From positions 310,001 through 374,000 of the forward strand of contig NZ_JNXI01000004.1 of the NCBI RefSeq assembly GCF_000717055.1: a stretch of DNA of 64,000 bases, given 5' to 3'. Position 1 is the stretch's first letter. Every line of letters begins with the position of its first letter. Positions 47,994 to 58,911 of the stretch are shown piece by piece. A program made the position numbers and the translations under genes. The stretch is from Streptomyces iakyrus. Its GTDB lineage: Bacteria; Actinomycetota; Actinomycetes; Streptomycetales; Streptomycetaceae. The notes beneath the pieces were generated by a model. It ran no database searches. It saw only the letters and a list, made by a program, of their open reading frames with translations, and was not told the origin of the DNA.

Positions 47994-49649
47994 ATGTCCG
48001 GTCGGCTGTCGAGAACCAGATGGACGGGGCTGCCCAGGTGGCGGCAGATCCTCTACGTGCTGCTCGGCCTGACGGTGCTCGTGGCCGCCGTCGTGTACGG
48101 CAGATCCGCCGCCCAGAAACCCGACACCTGCGCCGACGGCGTCGAGCGGATCGACGACGAGTGCATCGGTGTCAACGGCGAGGGATACGACTTCGGCACA
48201 CGCGAGATCCGGGCCGTCGCCCAGGCCATCAAGAAGGAGAACGACCGGATCGCCCAGCAGCCCCATGTCACCGTGGCGATGATGCTGCCGCTCCAGTCGG
48301 ACCAGCCGACACTGCGCCGGCAGATGCGCAGCGACCTCCAGGGCGCGTACCTGGGGCAGCGACAGGCCAATGCGGGTGAGGGTGAACTGCCCAGGATCCG
48401 GCTGGTTCTGGCCAATCCAGGACGGAACTACGGGCGGCAGGACGAGGTCGTGGACACCCTGATCGGCATGGCCGGCTCGTCGAAGGACCGGCTGCGCGCC
48501 GTCACGGGCTTCAACCTCAGCCTCGACGCCACGGAAAAGGCCGTCGAACGCCTGACGAAGAACGGGATCCCGGTGCTCGCCTCCCGGATCAGCGGCGACC
48601 GGATCGCGAACGAGGACGACACGGACGGCGCGGCGGGACAGCGATTCCCCGGTCTGGCCCGGATCATCCCCACCAACAGCGGCGCGGCCAGAGCCCTGGC
48701 CGACTTCAACGGTGCACGCGGGCGGCAGGACGCCCGAACGGTCTTGGTCTTCGACACCCGCCAGGACGCCTACGACGAGTCGCTGGCGGACGCGTTCCGG
48801 GGCATCAAGGAGGCCGGCCCGGCCGGGCCCGCCGCGATGCCCTTCGAGTCCCCGGGGATCTACGAGGCGGGGTCGACCGGCAATCAGTTCACCCAGATCG
48901 CCAACAACATCTGTGACTCGCCGGCCGACACCGTCTACTTCGCGGGCCGCACACTGCACTTGCGGATATTCGCGCTCAAACTCGCCCAACAGCCTTGCGG
49001 GGACCGGCATTACACGATCATCAGCGGATCCGACGCCGCCTCGCTGCGGCAGGGCATGTCGGAGAAGGACTGGGCGCAGCTGCGCGGCACGGGCGGCGAA
49101 GCGAAGGTGACGGTGCAGTACGCCGCCCCCGCGCACCCGGCCGCCTGGAGCACCGAGTTGAAGGCATGGAGGAAGAAGTGGGACGCGAGCCACGACCGCG
49201 AGCCCACCGCCGACGAGCTCCCTCAGTACCTCACCGAACCCAAGGCGGCCCTGGACAACCTGAACAAGCTGATCGAGGCCACCCTCCAAGAGGGCACCGG
49301 TCTCGGCTCCGTCCCGAACCTCGAGGACTCCCGGACGATGCTCGTCTATGACGGTCTGCTCACCATCGGCACCGCCCTGCACGAGGTACAGGGCGACGAC
49401 GCCGAGCAGGTACCCGGCCTGAGAGACGTCGGCACGGAGTGGTCCAAGCTCCAGTCCCGGCACCGTGTCAAGGGAACGAGCGGTCTGATCTGCCTCACCA
49501 GCGGCGGAAATCCGTACGACAAGCCGGTCGCCGTGGTCGAACTGGACCCAGGGCAGAAGGGCCGCGGCACGCTGAAGTTCGTCGGCATCGGCTGGCCCAC
49601 CGGCCGGGAACAGCCGAGAAACTGCGTGATTCCGAGCAGGACACCCTGA
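47994..49649 (+). CDS. Membrane-anchored type I periplasmic-binding-fold protein
   Basis: 551 residues, GGAGG overlapping the NTPase stop. One N-terminal helix (about residues 17-37, WRQILYVLLGLTVLVAAVVY) anchors an extracellular domain. The first extracellular part has two Cys (CADGVERIDDECIGV), then a PBP type I fold as in branched-chain amino-acid receptors: VTVAMMLPLQSDQP, VTGFNLSLDATEKAVERL, GIPVLASRISGD, TVLVFDTRQDAYDESLADAF, DTVYFAGRTLHL. It has no lipobox and there is no permease nearby, so it looks like a sensor rather than an importer component. Confidence 0.78.
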   Translation: MSGRLSRTRWTGLPRWRQILYVLLGLTVLVAAVVYGRSAAQKPDTCADGVERIDDECIGVNGEGYDFGTREIRAVAQAIKKENDRIAQQPHVTVAMMLPLQSDQPTLRRQMRSDLQGAYLGQRQANAGEGELPRIRLVLANPGRNYGRQDEVVDTLIGMAGSSKDRLRAVTGFNLSLDATEKAVERLTKNGIPVLASRISGDRIANEDDTDGAAGQRFPGLARIIPTNSGAARALADFNGARGRQDARTVLVFDTRQDAYDESLADAFRGIKEAGPAGPAAMPFESPGIYEAGSTGNQFTQIANNICDSPADTVYFAGRTLHLRIFALKLAQQPCGDRHYTIISGSDAASLRQGMSEKDWAQLRGTGGEAKVTVQYAAPAHPAAWSTELKAWRKKWDASHDREPTADELPQYLTEPKAALDNLNKLIEATLQEGTGLGSVPNLEDSRTMLVYDGLLTIGTALHEVQGDDAEQVPGLRDVGTEWSKLQSRHRVKGTSGLICLTSGGNPYDKPVAVVELDPGQKGRGTLKFVGIGWPTGREQPRNCVIPSRTP

Positions 49650-49747
49650 CGGCCGAGGACCTTCAGAGCAACCGCTGTGCCGATGTGGAGCCTCTCGCCG
49701 CGCTCTACGCGCTGATGCAGGCGGCCACGGGGGAGGGGCGCACACGG

Positions 49748-49785
49748 CTCCGCCCCGGCCGGGCGCTGTGCCGGCCGGGGCGGAG
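49748..49785. terminator. Hairpin terminator after the NTPase/receptor operon
   Basis: CTCCGCCCCGGCCGG (49748-49762) pairs perfectly over 15 bp with CCGGCCGGGGCGGAG (49771-49785), 8-nt loop. It lies 98 bp after the receptor stop and 26 bp from the convergent icd stop. Confidence 0.9.
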
Positions 49786-49811
49786 TCAGCGGGCCGTGGG
49801 GGCCCGGGGCG

Positions 49812-52163
<2,352 letters not shown>

Positions 52164-52218
52164 TCACTCCAAGCCACGGCCGGATCTGACCACCCGGCCG
52201 TCCGAGCGAAAGCGGACC

Positions 52219-53763
52219 ATGAGATATCGCACCAGAGTGACGGCCCCGGCGGTTGCCCTTCTCGGCACGGCGGCGGCACTGACCACGGGGGTCCCGGCCC
52301 AGGCGGCCGGCCGGACCGGCGCCGTCCCGGGCGCCGAGACCCTCGGCGACCCCGTCTACCCCGCCCTCGGCAATGACGGGTACCGCGTCTCGGCGTACCA
52401 CCTCGACTTCGCGTACGACGCCACGACCAAGCTCGTCGAGGCCACCGCCACCCTGACCATCCGCACCACCCAGGCACTGAGCCGCTTCTCCCTGGACGCG
52501 CGCGGCCTGGACATCCGCTCCGTCCGGGTCGACGGCCGCACGGCCAGCTTCGAGCAGGTGGCCGAGAAGCTGCGGATCACCCCCGCACGCAAGCTCGCGG
52601 CGAAGTGCCGGGTCACCGTCTGCGTGGCCTACGGCGCGGACCCGCGCCGGACCCCGCCGCCCGCCGGCGGCTGGGTGGCCGCGCCGGACGGGTTCGCGGT
52701 GTGCTGCCAGCCGGACCTGGCGCACACCGTCTTCCCCTGCAACGACCACCCCTCCGACAAGGCCGACTTCACCTTCCGCCTCACCGTTCCCACCGGACTG
52801 CGGGGCGTCGCGAGCGGCCTGCTGGAGCGCACCGAGCAGCTGGCGGGCGACCGGACCGCGTACACGTACCGCTCCCGCTCGCCGATCGCCACCGAGGTGG
52901 TGCAGATCACCGTCGGCGACTATGTGATCAAGGACCGGCAGGGCCCGCACGGCCTGCCGCTGCGCGACGTCGTCCCCGTCGCCCGAGCCACCGCCCTGGA
53001 GCCCGCCCTGGCCCTCACCCCGGCGCTGGTGTCCTGGGTCGAGCAGCGGCTCGGCGCGTACCCCTTCGAGACGTACGGCCTGCTGCCCTGCAACAACGAC
53101 GCCCCGGACGCCTTCGACTTCACGGGTCTGGAGACCCAGACCCTCACGATCTACAAGCCGAACTACCTCCTCCAGGAGGAGAGCAAGATCGGCTCGCACA
53201 TGATGCACGAGCTGGTCCACTCCTACTTCGGCAACAGCGTCAGCCCCGCCACCTGGGCCGACCTGTGGCTGAACGAGGGCCACGCCGACTTCTACGGCCT
53301 GCTGTACCGCTACGAGCGGGGCTGGCCCGACTCCAAGGGCATGACCACCATGGAAGCCCGGATGAAGGACACCTACGCCCTCGGCGACCAGTGGCGCCAG
53401 ACCTCCGGGCCGGTCGCCGCCCCCAACGCGGCCAACCTGTTCGACAGCCAGCGCTACCTCGGCGGCGTGCTCGTGCTGTACGCGCTGCGGCAGCAGGTCG
53501 GCGAGGCGGCGTTCACGGCCCTGGAGCGCACGTTCCTGGAGCGGTACCGGGACTCCTCGGCCTCCACGGAGGACTACATCGCCGTCGCCTCGGAAGTCTC
53601 CGGCCAGGACCTGACCGGCTTCCTGCGGGACTGGCTGTACGGCACGAAGACGCCCCGGATGCCGGGCCACCCGGACTGGACCGTGACGCCGGCGAAGGCG
53701 TCCCTCTCGGCACCGCGCGACCGGAGGGACAGCCGCCACCACGAGAACTCCGCGACGCTGTAA
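52219..53763 (+). CDS. Secreted M1-family aminopeptidase
   Basis: 514 residues from the ATG at 52219; signal peptide MRYRTRVTAPAVALLG..., cleaved near AQAA at 27-30. Zinc site His330-Glu331-x2-His334 in MMHELVHSYFGN with third ligand Glu353 in LWLNEGHADF (18 residues on); the exopeptidase motif is GLETQTLTIY (303-312). Short for an M1 peptidase: only the N-terminal saddle and catalytic domain, no long C-terminal helical domain. Removes N-terminal residues from extracellular peptides. Cys residues at 130, 135, 162, 163, 174 and 291 may form disulfides. Confidence 0.92.
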   Translation: MRYRTRVTAPAVALLGTAAALTTGVPAQAAGRTGAVPGAETLGDPVYPALGNDGYRVSAYHLDFAYDATTKLVEATATLTIRTTQALSRFSLDARGLDIRSVRVDGRTASFEQVAEKLRITPARKLAAKCRVTVCVAYGADPRRTPPPAGGWVAAPDGFAVCCQPDLAHTVFPCNDHPSDKADFTFRLTVPTGLRGVASGLLERTEQLAGDRTAYTYRSRSPIATEVVQITVGDYVIKDRQGPHGLPLRDVVPVARATALEPALALTPALVSWVEQRLGAYPFETYGLLPCNNDAPDAFDFTGLETQTLTIYKPNYLLQEESKIGSHMMHELVHSYFGNSVSPATWADLWLNEGHADFYGLLYRYERGWPDSKGMTTMEARMKDTYALGDQWRQTSGPVAAPNAANLFDSQRYLGGVLVLYALRQQVGEAAFTALERTFLERYRDSSASTEDYIAVASEVSGQDLTGFLRDWLYGTKTPRMPGHPDWTVTPAKASLSAPRDRRDSRHHENSATL

Positions 53764-53775
53764 GGGTGGAGCGCC

Positions 53776-54873
53776 TCAGTCGAACCGGGCGGGGCTCAGC
53801 CCGCCCGGTTCGATCTCGCCGGTCCGCTGCTGCGGGATGCCGACCGAACCCTGCTGCAACGCCACCGTCCGGGCCGGGGCGGGGATGCGGATGCCCTCCG
53901 CGCGGTAGCGCTTGTGCAGGCGCTTGATGAACTCGTGCTTGATCCGGTACTGGTCGCTGAACTCGCCGACGCCCAGGATGACGGTGAAGCCGATCCGGGA
54001 GTCGCCGAAGGTGTGGAACCGGATGATCGGCTCGTGGTCCGGCACCGCGCCCTCGACCTCGGTCATCGTCTCGGCGATGACCTCGTTGGTCACCCGCTCC
54101 ACGTGCTCCAGGTCGCTGTCGTAGGCCACCCCGACCTGGACCAGGATGGTCAGCTGCTCCTCGGGGCGCATGAAGTTGGTCATGTTCGCCTGCGCGAGCT
54201 GGCCGTTGGGGAGCACGATGAGGTTGTTGGACAGGTTGCGGATGGTCGTCTGCCGCCAGTTGATGTCCTCGACGTAGCCTTCCTCGCCGCTGCTGAGCTT
54301 GATGTAGTCACCGGGCTGGACGGTCTTGGAGGCGAGGATGTGGATGCCCGCGAAGAGGTTGGCGAGGGTGTCCTGGAGGGCCAGCGCGACCGCCAGACCG
54401 CCGACACCCAGGGCGGTGAGCAGCGGGGCTATGGAGATGCCCAGCGTCTGGAGCACCACCAGGAAGCCGATCGCCAGGACCAGGATCCGGGTGATGTTGA
54501 CGAAGATCGTGGCCGATCCGGCGACCCCGGAGCGGGACTGGGTGACCGTGCGCACCAGTCCGGTCACCACCCGGGCCACCGACACCGTCGCCACGAAGAT
54601 GAGCAGCACGGTGAGCACCTGGTTGGTGGTGTGCTGCACGGTCCTGGTCAGCGGCAGCACGGCCGCCGCGCCCGCCACGCCGCCCACGACCGCCGCCCAG
54701 GGCACCACGGCCCGCAGCGCGTGCACGATCACGTCGTCCCCGCTCCAGCGGGTCCGGTCGGCGTGCCCGCCCAGCCAGCGCAGCAGGATCCGCAGCGCGA
54801 AGGCCGCCAGCAGGCCCGAGGCGAGGGGGATGCCGGCGAACAGCAGATCGTCCACGGTGAGGTCCCGGTTCAC
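53776..54873 (-). CDS. Small-conductance mechanosensitive channel (MscS family)
   Basis: 365 residues, start GTG with GGAGGT. Four to five N-terminal hydrophobic helices, then the pore helix/beta-domain region ITRILVLAIGFLVVLQTLGI, LTALGVGGLAVALALQDTLA, NLFAGIHILASKTVQPGDYI, WRQTTIRNLSNNLIVLPNGQ. This matches MscS TM3 and the cytoplasmic vestibule. It opens under membrane tension to protect against osmotic downshock. The last codons overlap a terminator hairpin. Confidence 0.93.
   Translation of the reverse strand: MNRDLTVDDLLFAGIPLASGLLAAFALRILLRWLGGHADRTRWSGDDVIVHALRAVVPWAAVVGGVAGAAAVLPLTRTVQHTTNQVLTVLLIFVATVSVARVVTGLVRTVTQSRSGVAGSATIFVNITRILVLAIGFLVVLQTLGISIAPLLTALGVGGLAVALALQDTLANLFAGIHILASKTVQPGDYIKLSSGEEGYVEDINWRQTTIRNLSNNLIVLPNGQLAQANMTNFMRPEEQLTILVQVGVAYDSDLEHVERVTNEVIAETMTEVEGAVPDHEPIIRFHTFGDSRIGFTVILGVGEFSDQYRIKHEFIKRLHKRYRAEGIRIPAPARTVALQQGSVGIPQQRTGEIEPGGLSPARFD
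53780..53813. terminator. Hairpin in the 3' end of the MscS gene
   Basis: TCGAACCGGGCGGG (53780-53793) pairs perfectly with CCCGCCCGGTTCGA (53800-53813), loop GCTCAG. It lies 16 bp after the convergent aminopeptidase stop and inside the last codons of MscS; likely terminates the aminopeptidase transcript. Confidence 0.8.
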
Positions 54874-55087
54874 CGGTCACCTCCGGGGCGGACAACCACG
54901 GCCAACGCCGTCGTCAACGGCCGGATGTGAAATCGCGTCACGTCGTCACCTGCTCGTTCTCCGGGATGCTCGAAGGTGTCCGACCACCCTGACCCGCGGT
55001 CGGCACGATCGTTCATCCTGCCGCATCCCGCACGGGGTTCCGAACCGCGGACGGGGGTCGGGGGAGGGTGAGTCGGCGCACATGACG

Positions 55088-55120
55088 CGCGGTCACGCGC
55101 GCTCCTGTCGCGTGACCGCG
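55088..55120 (-). terminator. Hairpin terminator of the YbhN-type gene; rest of 54874-55173
   Basis: CGCGGTCACGCG (55088-55099) pairs perfectly with CGCGTGACCGCG (55109-55120), 9-nt loop, 54 bp beyond the leftward stop at 55174. The remaining 54874-55173 interval carries the leftward MscS upstream sequence and a duplicated 3' gene end (see repeat at 55136); no other gene was found. Confidence 0.8.
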
Positions 55121-55135
55121 CCGGCGCGCCACCCC

Positions 55136-55204
55136 TGTCAAGATCACCTTCAGCCGCACAAACGCCGCCCGTGTCAGATCACCTTCAGCCGCACCAGCGC
55201 CGCC
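55136..55204. repeat. 35-bp tandem duplication of a gene 3' end
   Basis: AGATCACCTTCAGCCGCAC occurs at 55141-55159 and again at 55176-55194, each preceded by TGTCA and followed by a similar ACGCCGCC/GCGCCGCC. The right copy encodes the last residues (LVRLKVI) of the leftward YbhN-type gene; the left copy lies just after the stop. A recent slip or recombination event at the gene end. Confidence 0.7.
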
Positions 55205-56250
55205 AGCGTCAGCGCACCCGGCACCAGCGGCAGCCAGACGGTGATGACCCGGAAGGCCAGGACCACGGCCGTGGCCACCGCGGCCGGGCCGCCCGCCGCC
55301 ACCAGCGCCACCACCAGCGCCGCCTCCACCGAGCCGATCCCGCCCGGCGTGGGCACCAGCGCGACGGCGACCGTCGCCGCCAGATAGGCCACCGCCATGT
55401 GCGCGGGCGGGATGTCCAGTCCCAGCGCCCGCCCGGTCAGCACCAGCACGGACGCCTGCAGCGCCGGGAACGCGAACGACCCGCCCCACAGCGCCAGCGC
55501 CCGGGCCGGGCGGGTGTGCACCGAACGCGCCTCGCCGAGAGCCGTCCGCAGGAAGGACACCAGGGCCGAGCGCAGTCTGCGGACGAGGGCGAGCACGGCC
55601 GCGGCGATCACGAGCACCACCGCGACGCCGGCCAGCAGGGGGCCGAACGCCGTCTCCGGCACCAGCGTGCCGAGCCGCAGCGCGTCGGGGAACGCGATGA
55701 GCAGGGCACCCAGCAGCGCCACCCGGCCGATGCTCTCGGCCAGCAGGTACAGGCCGAGAGCGGCCGAGGAGCGGGCGAGGGGCAGCCCGCACACCGTCAT
55801 GAACCGCAGGTTGACCGCGCTCGCGCCGAGACCGGTCGGCAGCAGGTGGTTGGCCGCTCCCGCCGCGAACTGCGTGGCCAGCAGCCGCCGTCGGGGCAGC
55901 CGTTCGACCACCGCGCCCTGCCGGGTGCAGGAGGCGGCGACCCAGGTCAGACAGGTCGCTCCGGCCGCGGCCAGCAGCCAGGGCCACTCGGCGGTGCGCA
56001 GATGCGCGAAACCCGCGGCCAGCACCGACCGGTGCTGCACGGCGACGACGGTGACCAGCAGGAGCGGGAGCAGACACAGGATCTGCCGCAGGCGGCGCAC
56101 CGGGACGCGACGGGGGAGTCGTTCCGGGCGGAGGTCGGGGAGTTGTACCGCTGTCACATCCCCAGAGCCTGACCAGGGCGGGCCAACTGCGGGTTGCGGG
56201 AGCGGGGACTGGGGATTGCGCGCGGGAAGCGGCTGCGTGGGGAGCGTCAT
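55174..56250 (-). CDS. YbhN/LPG-synthase-type integral membrane protein (UPF0104)
   Basis: 358 residues from the ATG at 56250. About eight hydrophobic helices from residue 55 onward. Family motifs: AAGAANHLLPTGLGASAVNL, LYLLAESIGRVALLGALL, VPTPGGIGSVEAALVVALVA. This corresponds to the flippase-like membrane half of MprF; the lysyl-transferase domain is absent, so a lipid-transport or envelope role is likelier than lysyl-PG synthesis. An alternative frame carries nothing comparable. Confidence 0.85.
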   Translation of the reverse strand: MTLPTQPLPARNPQSPLPQPAVGPPWSGSGDVTAVQLPDLRPERLPRRVPVRRLRQILCLLPLLLVTVVAVQHRSVLAAGFAHLRTAEWPWLLAAAGATCLTWVAASCTRQGAVVERLPRRRLLATQFAAGAANHLLPTGLGASAVNLRFMTVCGLPLARSSAALGLYLLAESIGRVALLGALLIAFPDALRLGTLVPETAFGPLLAGVAVVLVIAAAVLALVRRLRSALVSFLRTALGEARSVHTRPARALALWGGSFAFPALQASVLVLTGRALGLDIPPAHMAVAYLAATVAVALVPTPGGIGSVEAALVVALVAAGGPAAVATAVVLAFRVITVWLPLVPGALTLAALVRLKVI

Positions 56251-56329
56251 CGGGGCCTTTGCGCGGAGGGACGGGGAAGAGGGGGATCGGGCTGATTGTG
56301 CGGGATGTCGGGGGCCGAGCGCGAGCTCC

Positions 56330-56360
56330 TTGACCTCAAGATTGCTTGAGGTTCTACGGT
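56330..56360 (+). promoter_or_regulatory. SoxR box and promoter of the ABC exporter
   Basis: CCTCAAGATTGCTTGAGG (56334-56351) is a perfect 7-4-7 palindrome and fits the SoxR operator. It lies between TTGACC (56330-56335) and TACGGT (56355-56360), a 19-bp spacer as used by MerR-family activators. Transcription would start at about the ATG (56368), giving a leaderless mRNA. In S. coelicolor SoxR answers redox-active compounds such as actinorhodin and induces an ABC exporter with such a box. Confidence 0.9.
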
Positions 56361-56367
56361 CGCTGCC

Positions 56368-58269
56368 ATGAGCATGGAGACCACAGCGTGGACACAGCTG
56401 CACAGCGTCATGAACGCCGAACGGGAGCGCCGCCCCTTCGCCCTGACGACCCTGCGCCGCATCGGCGCGTTCGCCCGCCCGCACCGGCGCCGCATCGCCC
56501 TCTTCGTCCTGCTCGGGGTGGGCACCGCCCTGCTGGCCGTGGCGACCCCCGTACTGGCCGGGTCGGTCGTGGACACGATCGTCTCGCACGGAGACGAGGG
56601 CACCGTCGTACGTCTCGCCCTGCTCATCGCGCTGATCGCGGTGGCCGAGGCGGTGCTCGGCGTCCTCGGCCGCAGGCTGTCGGCGAGGCTCGGGGAGCAT
56701 CTCATCCTCGATCTGCGGACCGCCGTCTTCGACCATGTGCAGCGCATGCCGGTCGCGTTCTTCACACGCACTCATACGGGCGCCCTGGTCTCCCGGCTCA
56801 ACAACGACGTCATCGGAGCCCAGCGCGCGTTCAGCAACACCCTGTCCGGAGTGGTCAGCAACCTGGTCACGCTGCTGCTCACGCTCGCGGTGATGCTCAC
56901 GCTGTCCTGGCAGATCACCCTGCTGGCGCTGGTGCTGCTGCCGGTGTTCGTGATCCCCGCCCGGCGCATGGGCAGCCGGATGGCCCGGATGCAGCGCGAG
57001 GCGGCGACGCTGAACGCGGCGATGGGCACCCGCATGACCGAGCGGTTCTCCGCCCCCGGGGCCACGCTGGTCAAGCTCTTCGGGCGGCCGGAGGAGGAAT
57101 CGGAGGAGTTCGCCGAGCGGGCCCGCCGCGTCGCGGACATCGGGATCCGCACGGCGACCGCCCAGGCGGCCTTCATCACCGCACTCACCCTCGTCTCGGC
57201 CCTCGCCCTGGCCCTCGTCTACGGCCTCGGCGGCTGGTTCGCCCTGCGGGGCGCCCTGGAACCGGGCGCGGTCGTCTCGCTCGCGCTGCTCCTGACCCGG
57301 CTCTACGCGCCGCTGACGGCGCTCGCGGGAGCGCGCGTCGAGGTGATGAGCGCGCTGGTCAGCTTCGAGCGGGTCTTCGAGGTGCTCGACCTCAGGCCGC
57401 TCATCGAGGAGAAGCCGGACGCGCGCCCGGTGCCCGACGGGCCCGTGGCGGTCGAGTTCGACCGGGTCCGCTTCGGCTACCCCGCCGCCGACAAGGTCTC
57501 CCTGGCCTCCCTGGAGGAGGTCGCGTCCCTGGACGGGCGGGGCGGCGACGAGGTCCTGCACGGCCTGTCCTTCCGCGCCGAACCCGGCCAGACCGTGGCA
57601 CTCGTCGGCTCCTCCGGCGCGGGCAAGTCGACCATCGCCCAGCTGATGCCGCGCCTGTACGACACCGACGAAGGGGCGGTGCGCATCGGCGGCGTCGACG
57701 TCCGCGACCTCACGGCGCGGTCGCTGCGGCAGACCCTCGGCATGGTCACCCAGGACGGCCACCTCTTCCACGACACCGTCCGCGCCAACCTCCTGCTCGC
57801 CCGCCCCGAGGCCACGGAGGACGAGCTGTGGGACGCGCTGCGCCGGGCCCGTCTCGACGACCTCGTACGGTCCCTGCCCGACGGCCTCGACACCGTGGTC
57901 GGCGAGCGCGGCTACCGCCTCTCAGGCGGCGAGCGCCAGCGCATGACCATCGCCCGGCTGCTGCTGGCCCGCCAGCGCGTCGTCATCCTCGACGAGGCCA
58001 CCGCCCACCTCGACAACACCTCCGAGGCGGCCGTCCAGGAAGCCCTCACCGAAGCCCTCGAAGGCCGCACGGCCGTCGTGATCGCCCACCGCCTGTCCAC
58101 CGTCCGCGCGGCGGACCAGATCCTCGTCGTCGAGGCCGGCCGGATCGTGGAACGCGGCACGCACGAGGAACTCCTGGCGGCGGGACAGCGCTACGCGGAG
58201 CTGTACCGCACCCAGTTCGCCGGACCGTCCGGCGCGACGCGGGGCCCCGCCGTGGAGGAGGCCGCCTAG
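56368..58269 (+). CDS. SoxR-regulated ABC exporter (fused membrane and nucleotide-binding domains)
   Basis: 633 residues. N-terminal six-helix exporter domain (about residues 30-320, starting PHRRRIALFVLLGVGTALLA), then an ABC domain: Walker A GSSGAGKST (about 413-421), signature LSGGERQ, Walker B RVVILDEATAHLD, switch His in IAHRLST. Functions as homodimer exporting a compound, probably a redox-active drug, antibiotic or quinone, given the SoxR box. The ATG at 56368 is directly at the predicted transcript start; a second ATG is two codons on. By position and box it resembles the SoxR-target exporter SCO7008. Confidence 0.93.
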   Translation: MSMETTAWTQLHSVMNAERERRPFALTTLRRIGAFARPHRRRIALFVLLGVGTALLAVATPVLAGSVVDTIVSHGDEGTVVRLALLIALIAVAEAVLGVLGRRLSARLGEHLILDLRTAVFDHVQRMPVAFFTRTHTGALVSRLNNDVIGAQRAFSNTLSGVVSNLVTLLLTLAVMLTLSWQITLLALVLLPVFVIPARRMGSRMARMQREAATLNAAMGTRMTERFSAPGATLVKLFGRPEEESEEFAERARRVADIGIRTATAQAAFITALTLVSALALALVYGLGGWFALRGALEPGAVVSLALLLTRLYAPLTALAGARVEVMSALVSFERVFEVLDLRPLIEEKPDARPVPDGPVAVEFDRVRFGYPAADKVSLASLEEVASLDGRGGDEVLHGLSFRAEPGQTVALVGSSGAGKSTIAQLMPRLYDTDEGAVRIGGVDVRDLTARSLRQTLGMVTQDGHLFHDTVRANLLLARPEATEDELWDALRRARLDDLVRSLPDGLDTVVGERGYRLSGGERQRMTIARLLLARQRVVILDEATAHLDNTSEAAVQEALTEALEGRTAVVIAHRLSTVRAADQILVVEAGRIVERGTHEELLAAGQRYAELYRTQFAGPSGATRGPAVEEAA

Positions 58270-58345
58270 CGCGTGAACACCCGCCCGGACCTGTGCGTAC
58301 TCCTGTGCAGTACTCCCGCCGACAGCCCGCACCCGGAGAGGCGAC

Positions 58346-58840
58346 GTGTCCCAGCAGCAACCGCCCGTACGACCCGCCCGCCGCAGCCCGTCCCGCGTCC
58401 CCCGGCCGGGCGCCCTCGCTGCGGCCGGTGTCCTGGTCGTGCTTCCCCTCGTCACAGCCTGCGGCGGCGACAAGGACGCCGGCGGCGGCAAGGCGACGCC
58501 GAGTGTCACGGCCGCTCCCGCCGCCGGGGTCGTCGCCCCGGCCAAGGTGGAGGTGATCGCCGGGCTGACCGGCTGCAAGGCGAAGATCCGCATCGACGCC
58601 GACGAACTGCGCCAGGGGCTGTGCCGCACCGAGAAGGCCGACTACCTCATCACCACCTTCCCCGAGGAGAAGCTCAAGGAGACCTGGCTGGAGAGCGCGC
58701 GCGTCTACGGCGGGAAGTACCTCGTCGGCACGCGCTGGGTGGTCAGCGCCAAGCCGGCGCTGCTGGAGTCCTTCCGCGCGAAGCTCGGCGGCACGATCAG
58801 GGAGCTGCGGGGCATCGGGCCCAAGCCCACCGGGTCGTGA
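58346..58840 (+). CDS. Secreted lipoprotein of unknown function
   Basis: 164 residues, start GTG, GGAGAGG upstream. Signal peptide with lipobox LVTAC (Cys at about residue 39), then a Gly/Lys linker. The mature part has two Cys (GLTGCKAKIRID, RQGLCRTEKADYLIT) and WLESARVYGGKYLVGTRWVV. No known domain. It lies 76 bp after the exporter on the same strand and might belong to its transcript. Confidence 0.8.
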   Translation: MSQQQPPVRPARRSPSRVPRPGALAAAGVLVVLPLVTACGGDKDAGGGKATPSVTAAPAAGVVAPAKVEVIAGLTGCKAKIRIDADELRQGLCRTEKADYLITTFPEEKLKETWLESARVYGGKYLVGTRWVVSAKPALLESFRAKLGGTIRELRGIGPKPTGS

Positions 58841-58911
58841 CCGCTCCCTTTCGATTTCGGCTGGTGGGCGTCATGATGGTGCGGCTCGGAACATGAGCCG
58901 CCCCTCCCCGC

